This document shows, piece after piece, positions 46,127-55,988 of a stretch of DNA of 64,000 bases (within the stretch, counting starts at the first letter, position 1; each line of letters opens with the position of its first letter). The position numbers and the translations under genes are program-made. This DNA comes from HK1 sp965220535 (GTDB lineage Bacteria; Pseudomonadota; Gammaproteobacteria; HK1): the NCBI GenBank assembly GCA_965220535.1, contig OZ244833.1, positions 3,968,001 through 4,032,000 on the forward strand, given 5' to 3'. A model generated the notes under the pieces. It searched no databases. It saw only the letters and a list, made by a program, of their open reading frames with translations, and had not been told where the DNA came from.

Positions 46127-48739
46127 ATGAGCGGAGAGAGCCAAGTCTTGGTCGTGATTCTTCTCGTTGTCGCTGCCGGGGCGATAGCGCTGATCTACTA
46201 CATCCGGAAGCGCAATCGAGCTTCGCTCACTGAGTCGCCACCGCGCCGGCAGGACTTTGCGACCACTGACCACGATGTGACGGCTTCGCCTGAGCAGGAA
46301 ACACGGCCGCTGTCCGAACCCCGATTATGCGACGAGACTACGAATGCACCTCCCTCATTGGACAAAGAGATTGAGCCAAGTGCCCCTAGTCCGAGCGAGT
46401 ACAAGGACAATGTATCGGTCGATGAGTCGGAGCCGAGAAGGGAGCCGGTACTTCGACCTGATGATGAGCGGGTTCCGGATGGGGGATTGAGCGGTGATTC
46501 TCAGGGCGATATAGAAACTGCTTTTGTTGCGGAGGAGTCCAAGGAGGAGTCCAAGGAGGAGTCCAAGGAGGAGTCCAAGGAAAAGGTCATAGGCGATGGT
46601 CATGAGCCCGAGGCCGCTCGTTCGCAAGGCGAGTTCGAAACTGCGCCTACTCCCGATATCGCTGGGATAACGAAGGAGGGGGCACCGGTCGTCGAGAGCG
46701 ACGCGGCCGTCTCGGACATGATTGAGGCCGAGACCCATCAATCAGGGGCTCCTCTATCTGCTCGATCGGCTACACCTCCACCTAGCGTAAAACCAATGGA
46801 GGCTGTTGACGAAGGCCCGGTCAAGCAGTCCGAAATCGTTGACGATCGCCTTCCCGAGGGTGCGGAGGACGAGCAGTTGTCTGTGCCCGCAGTACCTGTA
46901 TCTGAGACTCCTCCCGCCGATGGTAAGGAGGTCGATAGCAAGGAGGCTATAACAAGCGACGTTTTTCCTGATTTGGGCGAGCAAGTTACCGCGCCCGAAG
47001 GGGAGGGCAAGAACCGTCCTGTGATAGAAGAACAGCCTTCGATTTCTCCCGATGAAAACGAAGCCCCTAGCGTGGTCGATCGAGAGTCATCGGTTCCTCA
47101 GTCCACCCAAGACGCGCTCGCAGAGGCCGAAGGTTCCTACGCCGTTAGAAAACCTCAAGCAACAGAGCTTCCCGATGCTTCGCCGGAAGAAGAGGATATC
47201 GTCGAGGATATCGATGAGTCACGGGACGAACAACCCCCCGGACAGGTAGCGGATGCCGGAGGGGACAGTGAAGAGAAGCACGATGAGTCGCCCGTAGATT
47301 CGGTCACTATCTCGCGATCTTCTCAAGAGAAGCAGCGGGCTAGGAAGAAAGAACCGCGCAAGTACAAGGGGCTGGCACGATCGACTCCGCAGCCCCGCGG
47401 TGCGAAACCGAAATCCGCAAGTCCCGAGGGCGAGGAGTCTGCTCGAAGAGAACGCTCTTCGCGTATCGAAGTCCGGCTTAGGCTTGAGCATGGCGGATTC
47501 TGCAAAGTTTCCCTCATCCCCAAGAGATCTCCGGAACAACCAGAAGATTTGACCGTAGCCTCGCCTGCAGGCGAGGAGACCCTAAGAGCGACGGGTGAGT
47601 GGTACCAAGAAGTCGTCCCGAAGGATATCTCCCGCGTGCTGCTTGATGGCATCGTTTGGACGCAGCAGGAGGGCTCGAACAACCCATATTCTTGGTCGTT
47701 GAGCGGACGCGAACTTTATGTACTGGCGAGACATAACGATATTAGCGGATACGTGTCACAGCCATGTTTGGGCCTCGGTCGCGATCACGCAGTCCTCTGC
47801 AGCGAATCGTTGAGGAGCCAAGTTGAAGATGCGATCCGGCAAACCGGAGCGCAGCCTACGGACATACTTGACGAATCGTTGGGAGCACCGCCCGGATGGC
47901 TCGTATTTCGAGGTGTGGTTCCTGACACGCCTGTTGCTCCAGCCGGAGATGCTGATCTTCTGGATGCACTCAGACCTCTTCCAGAAATCGAAATCAGCCT
48001 TGAGCGAGGTATCTCGCTTGGTTATAACAAATGGCTTGATGGGTATCCCCCTTCCATCCGCGTTTACGGTGATCCTGAACATACCGCTGAAGTTCTCATA
48101 GATGGCCAAGTTGCCACGCGCGAATCCGATAATGTCTATCGCGTGTCGGGTTGGGATTCCATCGGACCACACAAGGTTTGGTGCTCTGGAACAAGCAAGT
48201 CGTATTCCATATTGCCGTTCGACGCATCGTGGGATCTGTGGGAAGGGCATACCTTCCCTGTCGCCACGGATGAGACGCAGAAACTCGCTGTTTGCGGGCC
48301 GATCGTTCAAGCGGTTGAGAATGAGACAGGCGACGGATCAGCATCCATCCCCGTATCGGAGACGAATCCCGTTTTGCTGGGGTCTGATCCGGGCCAGATC
48401 GTAACGGCGGTGAAGGTGTCGGATCAGCATGGCGCTTTTCGCCTCGCATCTCCGTCTTTTCGTCCTGTCTGGGCGTTGCCGCACGACCCGCTTCATTGCG
48501 ACAAGGAGACAATCCGGATTCTGTTCGTTGCAGGAAGCGATAGTGCGGAGGCACCCAAAGAATCCGGTAAAAAATGGTCCGTCGCCACCGGTGTCGATGT
48601 CGATAGTTGGTGCCACCTTATCCTCGATGCAAGCCGGAAAGGAATGAAGATCGATCCCGACACGGAGCCGGTACGTTGCCTGTGGAACTCCTACAAGCGC
48701 GTGGCAAGGCGGCTTTGGAAGAGCAGGAGTCGCCGATGA
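46127..48739 (+). CDS. Membrane-anchored acidic protein, first gene of a Druantia-III-like cassette
   Basis: An 870-residue protein in three parts. An N-terminal membrane anchor (about residues 7-26, LVVILLVVAAGAIALIYYI) is followed by basic residues, predicting a cytoplasmic bulk. Then comes a long disordered, Glu/Asp/Ser/Pro-rich segment (about residues 30-430) containing four perfect EESK repeats. From about residue 440 to the end is a globular, mixed alpha/beta region I cannot assign. In type III Druantia the partner of DruE is DruH, a large protein of unknown function. This gene plus the next would occupy that slot. That link is inferred from position. The stop overlaps the next start (ATGA). 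Confidence 0.6.
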   Translation: MSGESQVLVVILLVVAAGAIALIYYIRKRNRASLTESPPRRQDFATTDHDVTASPEQETRPLSEPRLCDETTNAPPSLDKEIEPSAPSPSEYKDNVSVDESEPRREPVLRPDDERVPDGGLSGDSQGDIETAFVAEESKEESKEESKEESKEKVIGDGHEPEAARSQGEFETAPTPDIAGITKEGAPVVESDAAVSDMIEAETHQSGAPLSARSATPPPSVKPMEAVDEGPVKQSEIVDDRLPEGAEDEQLSVPAVPVSETPPADGKEVDSKEAITSDVFPDLGEQVTAPEGEGKNRPVIEEQPSISPDENEAPSVVDRESSVPQSTQDALAEAEGSYAVRKPQATELPDASPEEEDIVEDIDESRDEQPPGQVADAGGDSEEKHDESPVDSVTISRSSQEKQRARKKEPRKYKGLARSTPQPRGAKPKSASPEGEESARRERSSRIEVRLRLEHGGFCKVSLIPKRSPEQPEDLTVASPAGEETLRATGEWYQEVVPKDISRVLLDGIVWTQQEGSNNPYSWSLSGRELYVLARHNDISGYVSQPCLGLGRDHAVLCSESLRSQVEDAIRQTGAQPTDILDESLGAPPGWLVFRGVVPDTPVAPAGDADLLDALRPLPEIEISLERGISLGYNKWLDGYPPSIRVYGDPEHTAEVLIDGQVATRESDNVYRVSGWDSIGPHKVWCSGTSKSYSILPFDASWDLWEGHTFPVATDETQKLAVCGPIVQAVENETGDGSASIPVSETNPVLLGSDPGQIVTAVKVSDQHGAFRLASPSFRPVWALPHDPLHCDKETIRILFVAGSDSAEAPKESGKKWSVATGVDVDSWCHLILDASRKGMKIDPDTEPVRCLWNSYKRVARRLWKSRSRR
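46532..46579 (+). repeat. 12-bp tandem repeat encoding EESK x4
   Basis: Four perfect copies of GAGGAGTCCAAG, in frame within the acidic spacer of the membrane-anchored protein. Perfect identity points to recent slippage, and copy number may vary among strains. Confidence 0.9.
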
Positions 48740-49686
48740 GCCTCAACCATTTGCTTACGTGGATATCCGCTCGCGGCAGTGGTTCATGGAGCCAGTTCCG
48801 GGGAGCTGTGGAAAGGCTTCATGTAGAGCCCACGGAAAGCGAGCGGAAGGAGGAGAACGCAGATGATGCGATCGTCGGCGACCTTCCTGTATACCAAGCG
48901 GCGCGTCTCAATCTCCAGCGACTCGCACATGTGGAGTTCACCAAGACAAACTGGCGCGTCGTGCCCCCGTCCATTGCGGTCCACAAAGAAGGTGATCAAT
49001 GGGCGGGAGTCCTCTGCGGTGCTCGCCCGCCGGATCTGCGCGAGCGGATAGGGCAAGGTGTCGTCGCATGGGAGACTCAGGCGGCACCCGGGATGCCGGA
49101 TCGTATTCGCCTGCTGGCTTCCGATCTTGCGGGGCTAGAATCAGCGGCCAAGATCGGTGGACTGCATATCCAGCTGGAGGCACCGGCTTCGATCTTGGCG
49201 GCAATCCCGCCCGTCGATGATCCGCGTAGTCGCGAATCGGCCGAAGCACCGCCGGTACCGGGATGGACGATCGAGCGGTTCATGCCATCCACTTTGCGCT
49301 GGACGGCGCATAAGCACCAGAAAGAAAGAGAACTCGAGTTCGATGATGTGTCGGAGTGTCAGACTGGATTGTTTCGCTTCCGGCTGAAGTACCAACGCTT
49401 TCACTACCTGCGCTGGCGGGGGAGGACTTACTGCGTCGATGTCCAAGTCGGAAAGTACGCAGTGCTTCGCCGGCAGCGTGTGCGCAATCTGTTGCAGTAC
49501 GACTCATCTCGATCCATCCTGTCGTTCCCGGTGAGATGCAGGCCTCCTCTTCTCGTCGAAAGGGCGCTGATTTTATGCACGGGATTGCTGCCGAGCCTCG
49601 ATAAGTCTCGGCTTGAATATGTTGTTCCGCATGAAATCGCGCGACTCGCCGGAGGGGTGTTACACCAAGAGATAAAGAGTCCATGA
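48736..49686 (+). CDS. Unassigned second gene of the helicase cassette
   Basis: A 316-residue soluble protein with no motif I recognise. A basic stretch near the middle (STLRWTAHKHQKEREL) and an aromatic, Arg-rich block (LKYQRFHYLRWRGRTYC) could contact nucleic acid. Start is ATG at 48736 inside the previous stop; a longer in-frame extension would overlap the first gene. Its own stop overlaps the helicase start. The strict coupling says the three proteins are made in fixed ratio, and this one may be the detached C-terminal part of a DruH-like protein. Confidence 0.6.
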   Translation: MSLNHLLTWISARGSGSWSQFRGAVERLHVEPTESERKEENADDAIVGDLPVYQAARLNLQRLAHVEFTKTNWRVVPPSIAVHKEGDQWAGVLCGARPPDLRERIGQGVVAWETQAAPGMPDRIRLLASDLAGLESAAKIGGLHIQLEAPASILAAIPPVDDPRSRESAEAPPVPGWTIERFMPSTLRWTAHKHQKERELEFDDVSECQTGLFRFRLKYQRFHYLRWRGRTYCVDVQVGKYAVLRRQRVRNLLQYDSSRSILSFPVRCRPPLLVERALILCTGLLPSLDKSRLEYVVPHEIARLAGGVLHQEIKSP

Positions 49687-52600
49687 ACCCGATTCGCCTC
49701 TTTGAAAACCTGCGCGATATGTACCTGCGGTATCTCAGCAGCCCACTTGACCTCAGGTACGAGGACTTGACGAAGGAGCGCAAGGACCTCCTTGACCACG
49801 ACGGACGAATCTACCGGAGTCCGTTGATCGAGCCGATTCCGATTTATCGGTCGTCGGAAGAGTCATTCGCTCAGGCGGCTCGGACCCTTCTCAACGGGCG
49901 CTGGCAAGACAGTGAGATCGCGGACGTAGCCGCCTTCGTGGAACAGGGTCTTTTCCCGCGCAAGTTCAATCTCCACCAACACCAGCGCGACGTCTTCGAA
50001 GAGGTGGTTGTGAACCGGCGGGATGCCGTGGTTACGACCGGTACAGGATCCGGAAAAACCGAGTGCTTCTTGCTCCCCGTTGTCGCGTCGATACTGAAGG
50101 AGTCGGCGGCATGGGCTGCACCGGATCGCAGACCCGAGCAGTGGGACTGGTGGAACCATTTCACGATGCCGGGGAAGCGACGTCGCTGGACAGAACGAGT
50201 CAGTCAGCGGGAACATGAGACACGGCCGGCTGCTGTTCGGGCTTTGCTTCTTTACCCTCTCAACGCACTTGTGGAGGATCAACTCGCGCGCTTGCGTGAG
50301 GCGTTGGATAGCCTAGACGCACGGTCGTGGCTTCAAGTGAATCGTCAAGGAAACTTGGTGTACTTCGGCCGGTACACCGGTAGAACGCCGATATCAGGTG
50401 AGCGCAACAGGTCAAATAAAGATCGACTTCGTGATGAACTAAGGGATATCTACCACGACGCGCAGGCTGTGGCGGGCAGCGAGGCAGAGCGTTTTTTTCA
50501 GAGCATGGACGGAGCGGAAATGTGGTCCCGCTGGGATATGCAAGAAGCACCTCCGGATATTTTCATCACGAACTACTCGATGCTCAACATTATGCTGATG
50601 CGGTCGATCGAGGCACCTATTTTCGACAAAACACGCGAGTGGTTACAGCAGTCGCCCGAGCACATATTCCATCTCGTCGTCGACGAGCTCCACGCTTATC
50701 GTGGCACGCCCGGCACCGAGGTGGCTTATCTTCTACGAGCGTTGCTGGATCGGCTTGGGTTGCGCTCGGATTCCGAGCAGATTCGCATCATATCGTCAAG
50801 CGCTTCGCTGGAGAGCGGAAGCACCGGGCTGCAGTACTTGGAACAATTTTTTGGTAGAGATCGAAACAATTTCCGAGTGATCGGTGGACCACGCTACGTA
50901 GTTTCCCCTGACCCTGATATCTCCTCGAATCTTTCCGATCACGGTGGCTCGTTCGCTCAATTCGCTCAGACTATCGGCAGCGGCGAAATGACGGATCTTC
51001 CACAAGCGGCTGCTTCGCTTCATGCCGCCGTTGGTGCGCCTGTTCTGTCCGATGGAGCGTCGGCGGCGGATATCCTTGGCGCTGTCCTTCGGCACGTTGG
51101 AGCTCCAGACGCATTGCGCCTTGCTTGTACGGTGGATCAGCAAACAGTACCGCAAATACCTGACAAGCTTGCTTCTTCACTCTTTCCTGAGGAAGACCAA
51201 GCCGACTTAGCCATCGATGGCCTTCTGACTGCATTTTCCCACGCACGGAATAGTGTGGGCGTCGCTCCGATGCCAATGCGCGTGCATCTGATGTTCCGCA
51301 ACTTGCAAGGTCTATGGGCTTGCACGAAGTCCGATTGCGGGAAGGCACCGCAGCGGTCAGCCTCTTGTCCTACGGGCGTCCTTCATTATGTGCCTACGTT
51401 GACTTGCCAGTGTGGTGCTCGTGTTCTTGAACTACTCAACTGCGAAGCTTGTGGGGAGGTGTTCTTCGGTGGGTACCGCCGTAATACAAAAAACCACAAC
51501 GAATGGTATTTGAGCCCAGACTATCCTAATCTGGAAGCCTCTCCCGATTTTGCTTCGTTCGATCGGGATTATGAACGCTATGCGATCTTTTGGCCTGCAA
51601 CGGACGCCTTGAAACCGGCATCTTTGCAATGGACACAAGATAAAGTCAAACGAGAGTGGCATCGCGCCTACCTTGACCCTGCTGACGGTCGGGTGGGTCT
51701 TGGTAGTTCAAGTCAAGGTGTACGGGATGGATATCTCTACTACATACCTTCGGTTAACGGGCAGAAACCTCTTCCCGCTAGCGTTATTCGTGAGACTTAT
51801 CCGGCCCGTTGCCCGCGATGCGATGCAGATTGGGCTAAGCGGACTGCAATCCGCTCTCCGATTCGGACCCAGCGGACGGGTTTTCAGAAGATCGCCCAAG
51901 TCCTTTCGGATGGGCTCCTACGTGACCTCTCAAGACCACCGCTTTCCACGGATCGCAAGTTGGTCGTCTTTTCCGACAGCCGCCAAGATGCAGCGAAGCT
52001 CTCTGCGGGGATGCGCTTCTCCCATTACCGGGATGCTCTGCGCCAAGCGCTTATGGCGGCACTTGTGCAACAAGGGGTCGGAGCGCAGGAATTCTCGGCT
52101 CAGTGCAAAGGGCAGGATTTGTCGGGAGATCAATTACGTGCAGCGACGGCGTTTCAAGCAGCGCACCGGCAAGATGCAATTATCATTTCGATGGCTGCCA
52201 ACCCAGCGACTGCGGAATTACCTTCGGGAGACAACCCGGCTCTTACGAATCAACAGTCTGCCGAACGCATTTTACAGCGTGTAGCCAGTGGTCCTTTCTA
52301 CATTACCCAGATAGTGGCCGATGCGTCCGCACGCTTGCTCGCAAAAGGAATCAATCCTGCCGGCTATGGGAAGGATATCCTTTGGACTGACTCGCAGAAC
52401 CGCCGTGATAGTTGGCAAGATCTGTACGATTGGCCTCCGGACGGGACTCCAGCAGCTAAACAGGGTCAGTTATTAGAACCCCAGCGGGACCACCTGAGCC
52501 GAATCCGAAAGCGCTCTACCACCGAGCTGATGGATATCCTGTTTTCTTCGGGACGGCGGGGCGTCGAGTCTCTCCTGCTTGCGCTCCCGACGACGGATCG

Positions 52601-55256
52601 TATTACCAACCCGGCAGCGTCGAATCTTATTCAGGAGGGTGCCGATGGGGCGATTCGTCTATTGGGATCTCGCAAGCGACTCTCTACACATCCATCTTCT
52701 TCGCAAAACTCGATTCCCGGCTACGTGGCGGGATATTTGAAAGCGATTGCCGAAAAACACGGGCTTTCTCCTAGGGAGTACACTGATAACGTCATCGATT
52801 ATCTGTCGAATGCTGGCTGTCTGAATACAGCGCACTATTATCTTGAAGTCAATTCACTTTGTATCCTTCCGGCGGGAAAGTCTTTCCACGAGTGCACCCA
52901 GTGTCGGCGAATCCACCTCAACCCTTCGGGCGGTGTATGCACCGACTGCCGTTCTCCTTTGGGTTCGACGCAGACTACAACATGGAATAAACAGTCGGCG
53001 GACTACTATGGCTACTTGGCGACCCAAGCGGACGACGAGTTCCGCCTGAATTGCGAGGAGCTCACGGGCCAGACCAACAAAGAGGAAGCAAGAAGGAGGC
53101 AGCGCCTCTTCCAGGATATCTGCTTGCCTGCTCCCAAGGAGAACCCACTTGTCGATCCCGTTGACCTGCTGAGCGTGACGACAACGATGGAGGCGGGCGT
53201 TGATATCGGCTCTCTCCTTGCTGTCATGATGGCAAATATGCCCCCGATGCGTTTCAACTATCAGCAGCGGATTGGCCGGGCGGGACGTCGAGGATCTGCT
53301 ATGTCAATGGCACTTACCTTGTGTCGTGACCGCAGTCATGATGACTACTATTTCCAGCGCCCTCAGCGGATCACATCCGATCCACCTCCTCAGCCCTACG
53401 TAGATATGCGCAGGGAAATCATCATCCAACGAGTTTTAGCGAAAGAGATACTCCGGCAGGCATTTTCTTCATTGGATCTATTTGGTAGCGGTAGAGGCGG
53501 TAAAGATAGCGTTCACGGAGAATTCGGAACGGCGGAGGCTTGGAATCAACCCCCGCCTCAGACGCCGACAGGCACATCGCCCACCGTGACTACGGAGCAG
53601 CTTGTCCTCGACTGGATCCAGCAGAACAAGGCAGAAGTCGAACGTGTGTGCGATGCACTTTTGACCTATACCGATGTCGAACTTCAGGCCAAGCGCGAAG
53701 CACTAATAAACTACATCATGAACGACTTGGTTTCTAAGATCACGGAAGTCTCGATTGACGCACAATACACACAGCCTGCTTTGAGTGAGCGACTTGCGAA
53801 TGCAGGACTCCTCCCGATGTTCGGATTCCCGACGCGAATCAGGCTTTTACATCACGATCAGCCTCGCCATACCCGCTCTTGGCCGCCCGAGGACGTTATC
53901 GATCGGGATCTCGATATTGCTATCAGTCAGTTCGGACCGGGGGCGGAGACAGTCAAAGACGGGCTCATTCATACAGCCATCGGGGTCGTGGACTATCGGC
54001 CTCAAGGCAAAAAAATCATTGAAGAGCCAAGGCCGTTGGGTCCAGCGATCAGAGTCGGGGTGTGTGCCAGTTGTCAAGCAGTGAACGATTCTCGACCTCC
54101 ACCGACATCCTGCTGTGTATGCGATGCAACGTCTGAGCAGAGCTCGGGGTATCGAGTCATCGACCTCGCACAACCTGCCGGTTTCCGAACTTGGTACAGA
54201 AGCAGTCGCGACTTTGATGGTACCTTCGAGTGGACCCCGCGGGCGTCTCGGCCCAAGATGGGAGTTAAGCATCTTCAGGCGAGACCACGGAAGAATTTCA
54301 ATGTCTGGGCAGGTCAAGAAACTGTGTACGTCGTCAACGATAACAGTGGTCGGCTATTTCGGTTCAAAAAGATCGCAAAAGGAGAAACGTGGGCGACACA
54401 GGATGCTTTTGCCGCTATCGATGTCGAGCCTTCGTTTGATAATACCACTGAGGTTGACGAGCGAGCTTTGGCCTCGGTCAAGCTGACCGATGTTATGGTT
54501 CTGGGGATAACGAAATGGCCGGTAGGCGTTCGAATATCACCTGCAGGCACCGAGGGTCTTGGAGTCCGCGCCGCGTTGTTTTCGTTCGGCTTTCTCCTGC
54601 GGCGGGCAGCTGCAGATTACCTCGACGTCCACGAACGAGAGATTAAAGTGGGCGTTCGCGTGCTCCGGGACGTGGCGGCTGGTGGAATCATCGGTCAGGT
54701 ATTTATCTCCGATGGCTTGGAAAACGGTGCCGGATATGCGTCTTTCTTGGGGCGTCCTCAGGAGACTGAACGCCTGCTCCAATACGTGTTGGGGCAATCT
54801 TCACAAGGCCCGATGTTCTATGGGTTTCTTGTAGGTGAGAAACACGCAGGGGGACCAGATGCCAACGCCTGCAGAACCTCATGCCCTGATTGCCTTCGTG
54901 ATTTCAGCAACTTGCCTTATCATCCCATCCTTGATTGGAGACTAGGGCTGGATATCGCTCGGCTCGCCTTGGATCAGGAAGCCCCGATCGACTTTTCGGT
55001 TTCCTACTGGCAGGGACTTGATGCAGCCGTTGCCGAACCCTACTTTGAGGCGATGGGGTGGCAGCATACGACGATCGAAGGCCTCCAAGCAGGAACTCGT
55101 GGTAAGAGATTGGAGATTATTACGCATCCTTTGTGGGATTGCGATAATCCTGAGCGTTTCGACCCCGGACTGGCGGCTGCATATAAGCAGGCCGAAGATG
55201 ATGGTTACAAAGTGCAATGCAAGTCATTGTTCGAGGTGTTGAGAAGACCGTATTGA
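49683..55256 (+). CDS. druE: Giant DEAD/DEAH helicase with DUF1998, DruE type
   Basis: An 1857-residue superfamily 2 helicase. Walker A TTGTGSGKTE lies near residues 117-126, and the DExH-type motif VVDELHAYRGTPGTEVAYLLRAL near 333. A large insertion carries several Cys pairs, including CQCGARVLELLNCEACGE and CTQCRR...CTDC. Then come TTMEAGVDIG and motif VI QQRIGRAGRRG near residues 1194-1204. The C-terminus is DUF1998-like, with a four-cysteine cluster around CRTSCPDCLRDFSN near residue 1730. Size, insertion and DUF1998 fit DruE, the constant helicase of Druantia systems. DISARM DrmA is shorter and would be accompanied by a separate DrmB and DrmC, which are absent. Confidence 0.75.
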   Translation: MNPIRLFENLRDMYLRYLSSPLDLRYEDLTKERKDLLDHDGRIYRSPLIEPIPIYRSSEESFAQAARTLLNGRWQDSEIADVAAFVEQGLFPRKFNLHQHQRDVFEEVVVNRRDAVVTTGTGSGKTECFLLPVVASILKESAAWAAPDRRPEQWDWWNHFTMPGKRRRWTERVSQREHETRPAAVRALLLYPLNALVEDQLARLREALDSLDARSWLQVNRQGNLVYFGRYTGRTPISGERNRSNKDRLRDELRDIYHDAQAVAGSEAERFFQSMDGAEMWSRWDMQEAPPDIFITNYSMLNIMLMRSIEAPIFDKTREWLQQSPEHIFHLVVDELHAYRGTPGTEVAYLLRALLDRLGLRSDSEQIRIISSSASLESGSTGLQYLEQFFGRDRNNFRVIGGPRYVVSPDPDISSNLSDHGGSFAQFAQTIGSGEMTDLPQAAASLHAAVGAPVLSDGASAADILGAVLRHVGAPDALRLACTVDQQTVPQIPDKLASSLFPEEDQADLAIDGLLTAFSHARNSVGVAPMPMRVHLMFRNLQGLWACTKSDCGKAPQRSASCPTGVLHYVPTLTCQCGARVLELLNCEACGEVFFGGYRRNTKNHNEWYLSPDYPNLEASPDFASFDRDYERYAIFWPATDALKPASLQWTQDKVKREWHRAYLDPADGRVGLGSSSQGVRDGYLYYIPSVNGQKPLPASVIRETYPARCPRCDADWAKRTAIRSPIRTQRTGFQKIAQVLSDGLLRDLSRPPLSTDRKLVVFSDSRQDAAKLSAGMRFSHYRDALRQALMAALVQQGVGAQEFSAQCKGQDLSGDQLRAATAFQAAHRQDAIIISMAANPATAELPSGDNPALTNQQSAERILQRVASGPFYITQIVADASARLLAKGINPAGYGKDILWTDSQNRRDSWQDLYDWPPDGTPAAKQGQLLEPQRDHLSRIRKRSTTELMDILFSSGRRGVESLLLALPTTDRITNPAASNLIQEGADGAIRLLGSRKRLSTHPSSSQNSIPGYVAGYLKAIAEKHGLSPREYTDNVIDYLSNAGCLNTAHYYLEVNSLCILPAGKSFHECTQCRRIHLNPSGGVCTDCRSPLGSTQTTTWNKQSADYYGYLATQADDEFRLNCEELTGQTNKEEARRRQRLFQDICLPAPKENPLVDPVDLLSVTTTMEAGVDIGSLLAVMMANMPPMRFNYQQRIGRAGRRGSAMSMALTLCRDRSHDDYYFQRPQRITSDPPPQPYVDMRREIIIQRVLAKEILRQAFSSLDLFGSGRGGKDSVHGEFGTAEAWNQPPPQTPTGTSPTVTTEQLVLDWIQQNKAEVERVCDALLTYTDVELQAKREALINYIMNDLVSKITEVSIDAQYTQPALSERLANAGLLPMFGFPTRIRLLHHDQPRHTRSWPPEDVIDRDLDIAISQFGPGAETVKDGLIHTAIGVVDYRPQGKKIIEEPRPLGPAIRVGVCASCQAVNDSRPPPTSCCVCDATSEQSSGYRVIDLAQPAGFRTWYRSSRDFDGTFEWTPRASRPKMGVKHLQARPRKNFNVWAGQETVYVVNDNSGRLFRFKKIAKGETWATQDAFAAIDVEPSFDNTTEVDERALASVKLTDVMVLGITKWPVGVRISPAGTEGLGVRAALFSFGFLLRRAAADYLDVHEREIKVGVRVLRDVAAGGIIGQVFISDGLENGAGYASFLGRPQETERLLQYVLGQSSQGPMFYGFLVGEKHAGGPDANACRTSCPDCLRDFSNLPYHPILDWRLGLDIARLALDQEAPIDFSVSYWQGLDAAVAEPYFEAMGWQHTTIEGLQAGTRGKRLEIITHPLWDCDNPERFDPGLAAAYKQAEDDGYKVQCKSLFEVLRRPY

Positions 55257-55374
55257 TGACTAAAGCCTACACGTCATGATTCAGGAAACGATCTCGTTCG
55301 AGCCGTTGATGTTCAGAAGGGGAGTATCATCCATGGACGAAGGATCGAAAGCACAAGAGTGAGGAGAGGAAAGC

Positions 55375-55743
55375 ATGATAAAGCCATCCATCATCAAGCC
55401 CGCCCTTTTTCTCATTGCCGGCGTGGTTGTTATCGGTAGCCTCTTGCTAGCTATCGCGGGGCATCACCTATATACCTCTGCCGCCCCGGAGGCTCATCGA
55501 ATGTTTTTCGAAGCCCTTGAAACCGATCCCGAAGACATCGCCGCCGTCAATGCGTGGCTTGAAAAGCATCGTGACGCAGTGCGCTGCCTCGACGGGACTC
55601 CGGAAAGTGCACCCATCTCTATCTCGATAAGCAAGCCAGGGCGTCCTGTTCACCATATCGACTGCATCAAGGTACTGATTGCTGCTTCCTCCGACCCTAT
55701 CAATACAAACGGGGACGATGGTGCGACGGGAGGGGGAGGGTGA
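55375..55743 (+). CDS. Hypothetical small single-pass membrane protein
   Basis: A 122-residue protein with a hydrophobic segment near residues 11-28 (LFLIAGVVVIGSLLLAIAG). The rest is polar with two cysteines (RCLDGT and DCIKVL) and a Gly-rich end. The orientation suggests a membrane anchor with an extracytoplasmic domain in which the cysteines could pair. A GAGAGGAAAGC sequence lies before the ATG. It sits between the Druantia-like cassette and Gabija on the same strand. I recognise no family and cannot say whether it belongs to either system. Confidence 0.5.
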   Translation: MIKPSIIKPALFLIAGVVVIGSLLLAIAGHHLYTSAAPEAHRMFFEALETDPEDIAAVNAWLEKHRDAVRCLDGTPESAPISISISKPGRPVHHIDCIKVLIAASSDPINTNGDDGATGGGG

Positions 55744-55916
55744 CTTTGTACGCGAGAAAGGGAGGCAGAGGAGATACAAATCCGAGAAAAGAATCGGTCG
55801 ATTTGAAGGAATATATAATGAGTAGCCAACCAAGACTCGTTATCTTTCGAAAAATCAATCTATAATCTCATTATCCGAGCATTCGTCTCTCCGTCGCAAT
55901 GCTTCGACGCGATTGG
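55744..55916. other. Gap before Gabija
   Basis: About 170 bases, partly AT-rich (AATCTATAATCTCATTATC near 55855-55875), which could hold a promoter for gajA. No gene seen. The IS 3'-end relic follows. Confidence 0.35.
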
Positions 55917-55968
55917 TGAAGCACCGACAGCATCGTGAGATTCACGAGTGTCTCAATAACCCTAGGAC
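55917..55968 (+). mobile_element. Solo IS3-type 3' end upstream of Gabija (relic)
   Basis: Corresponds to the orfB C-terminus plus terminal repeat of the IS at 4.6 kb: GAAGCACCGACAGCATCGTGA encodes GEAPTAS and a stop, aligning with DEVPAAA and a stop there. GATTCACGAG and TGTCTCAATAACCCTAGG follow. It has the same orientation as the relic at 15.9 kb and ends about 20 bases before gajA. Confidence 0.75.
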
Positions 55969-55988
55969 GCTACACGGAGGTCGTTTAG

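Noticed and set aside
49683..55256. DISARM system
   Set aside because: The helicase is too long for DrmA, and no DrmB, DrmC or DISARM methylase is adjacent.
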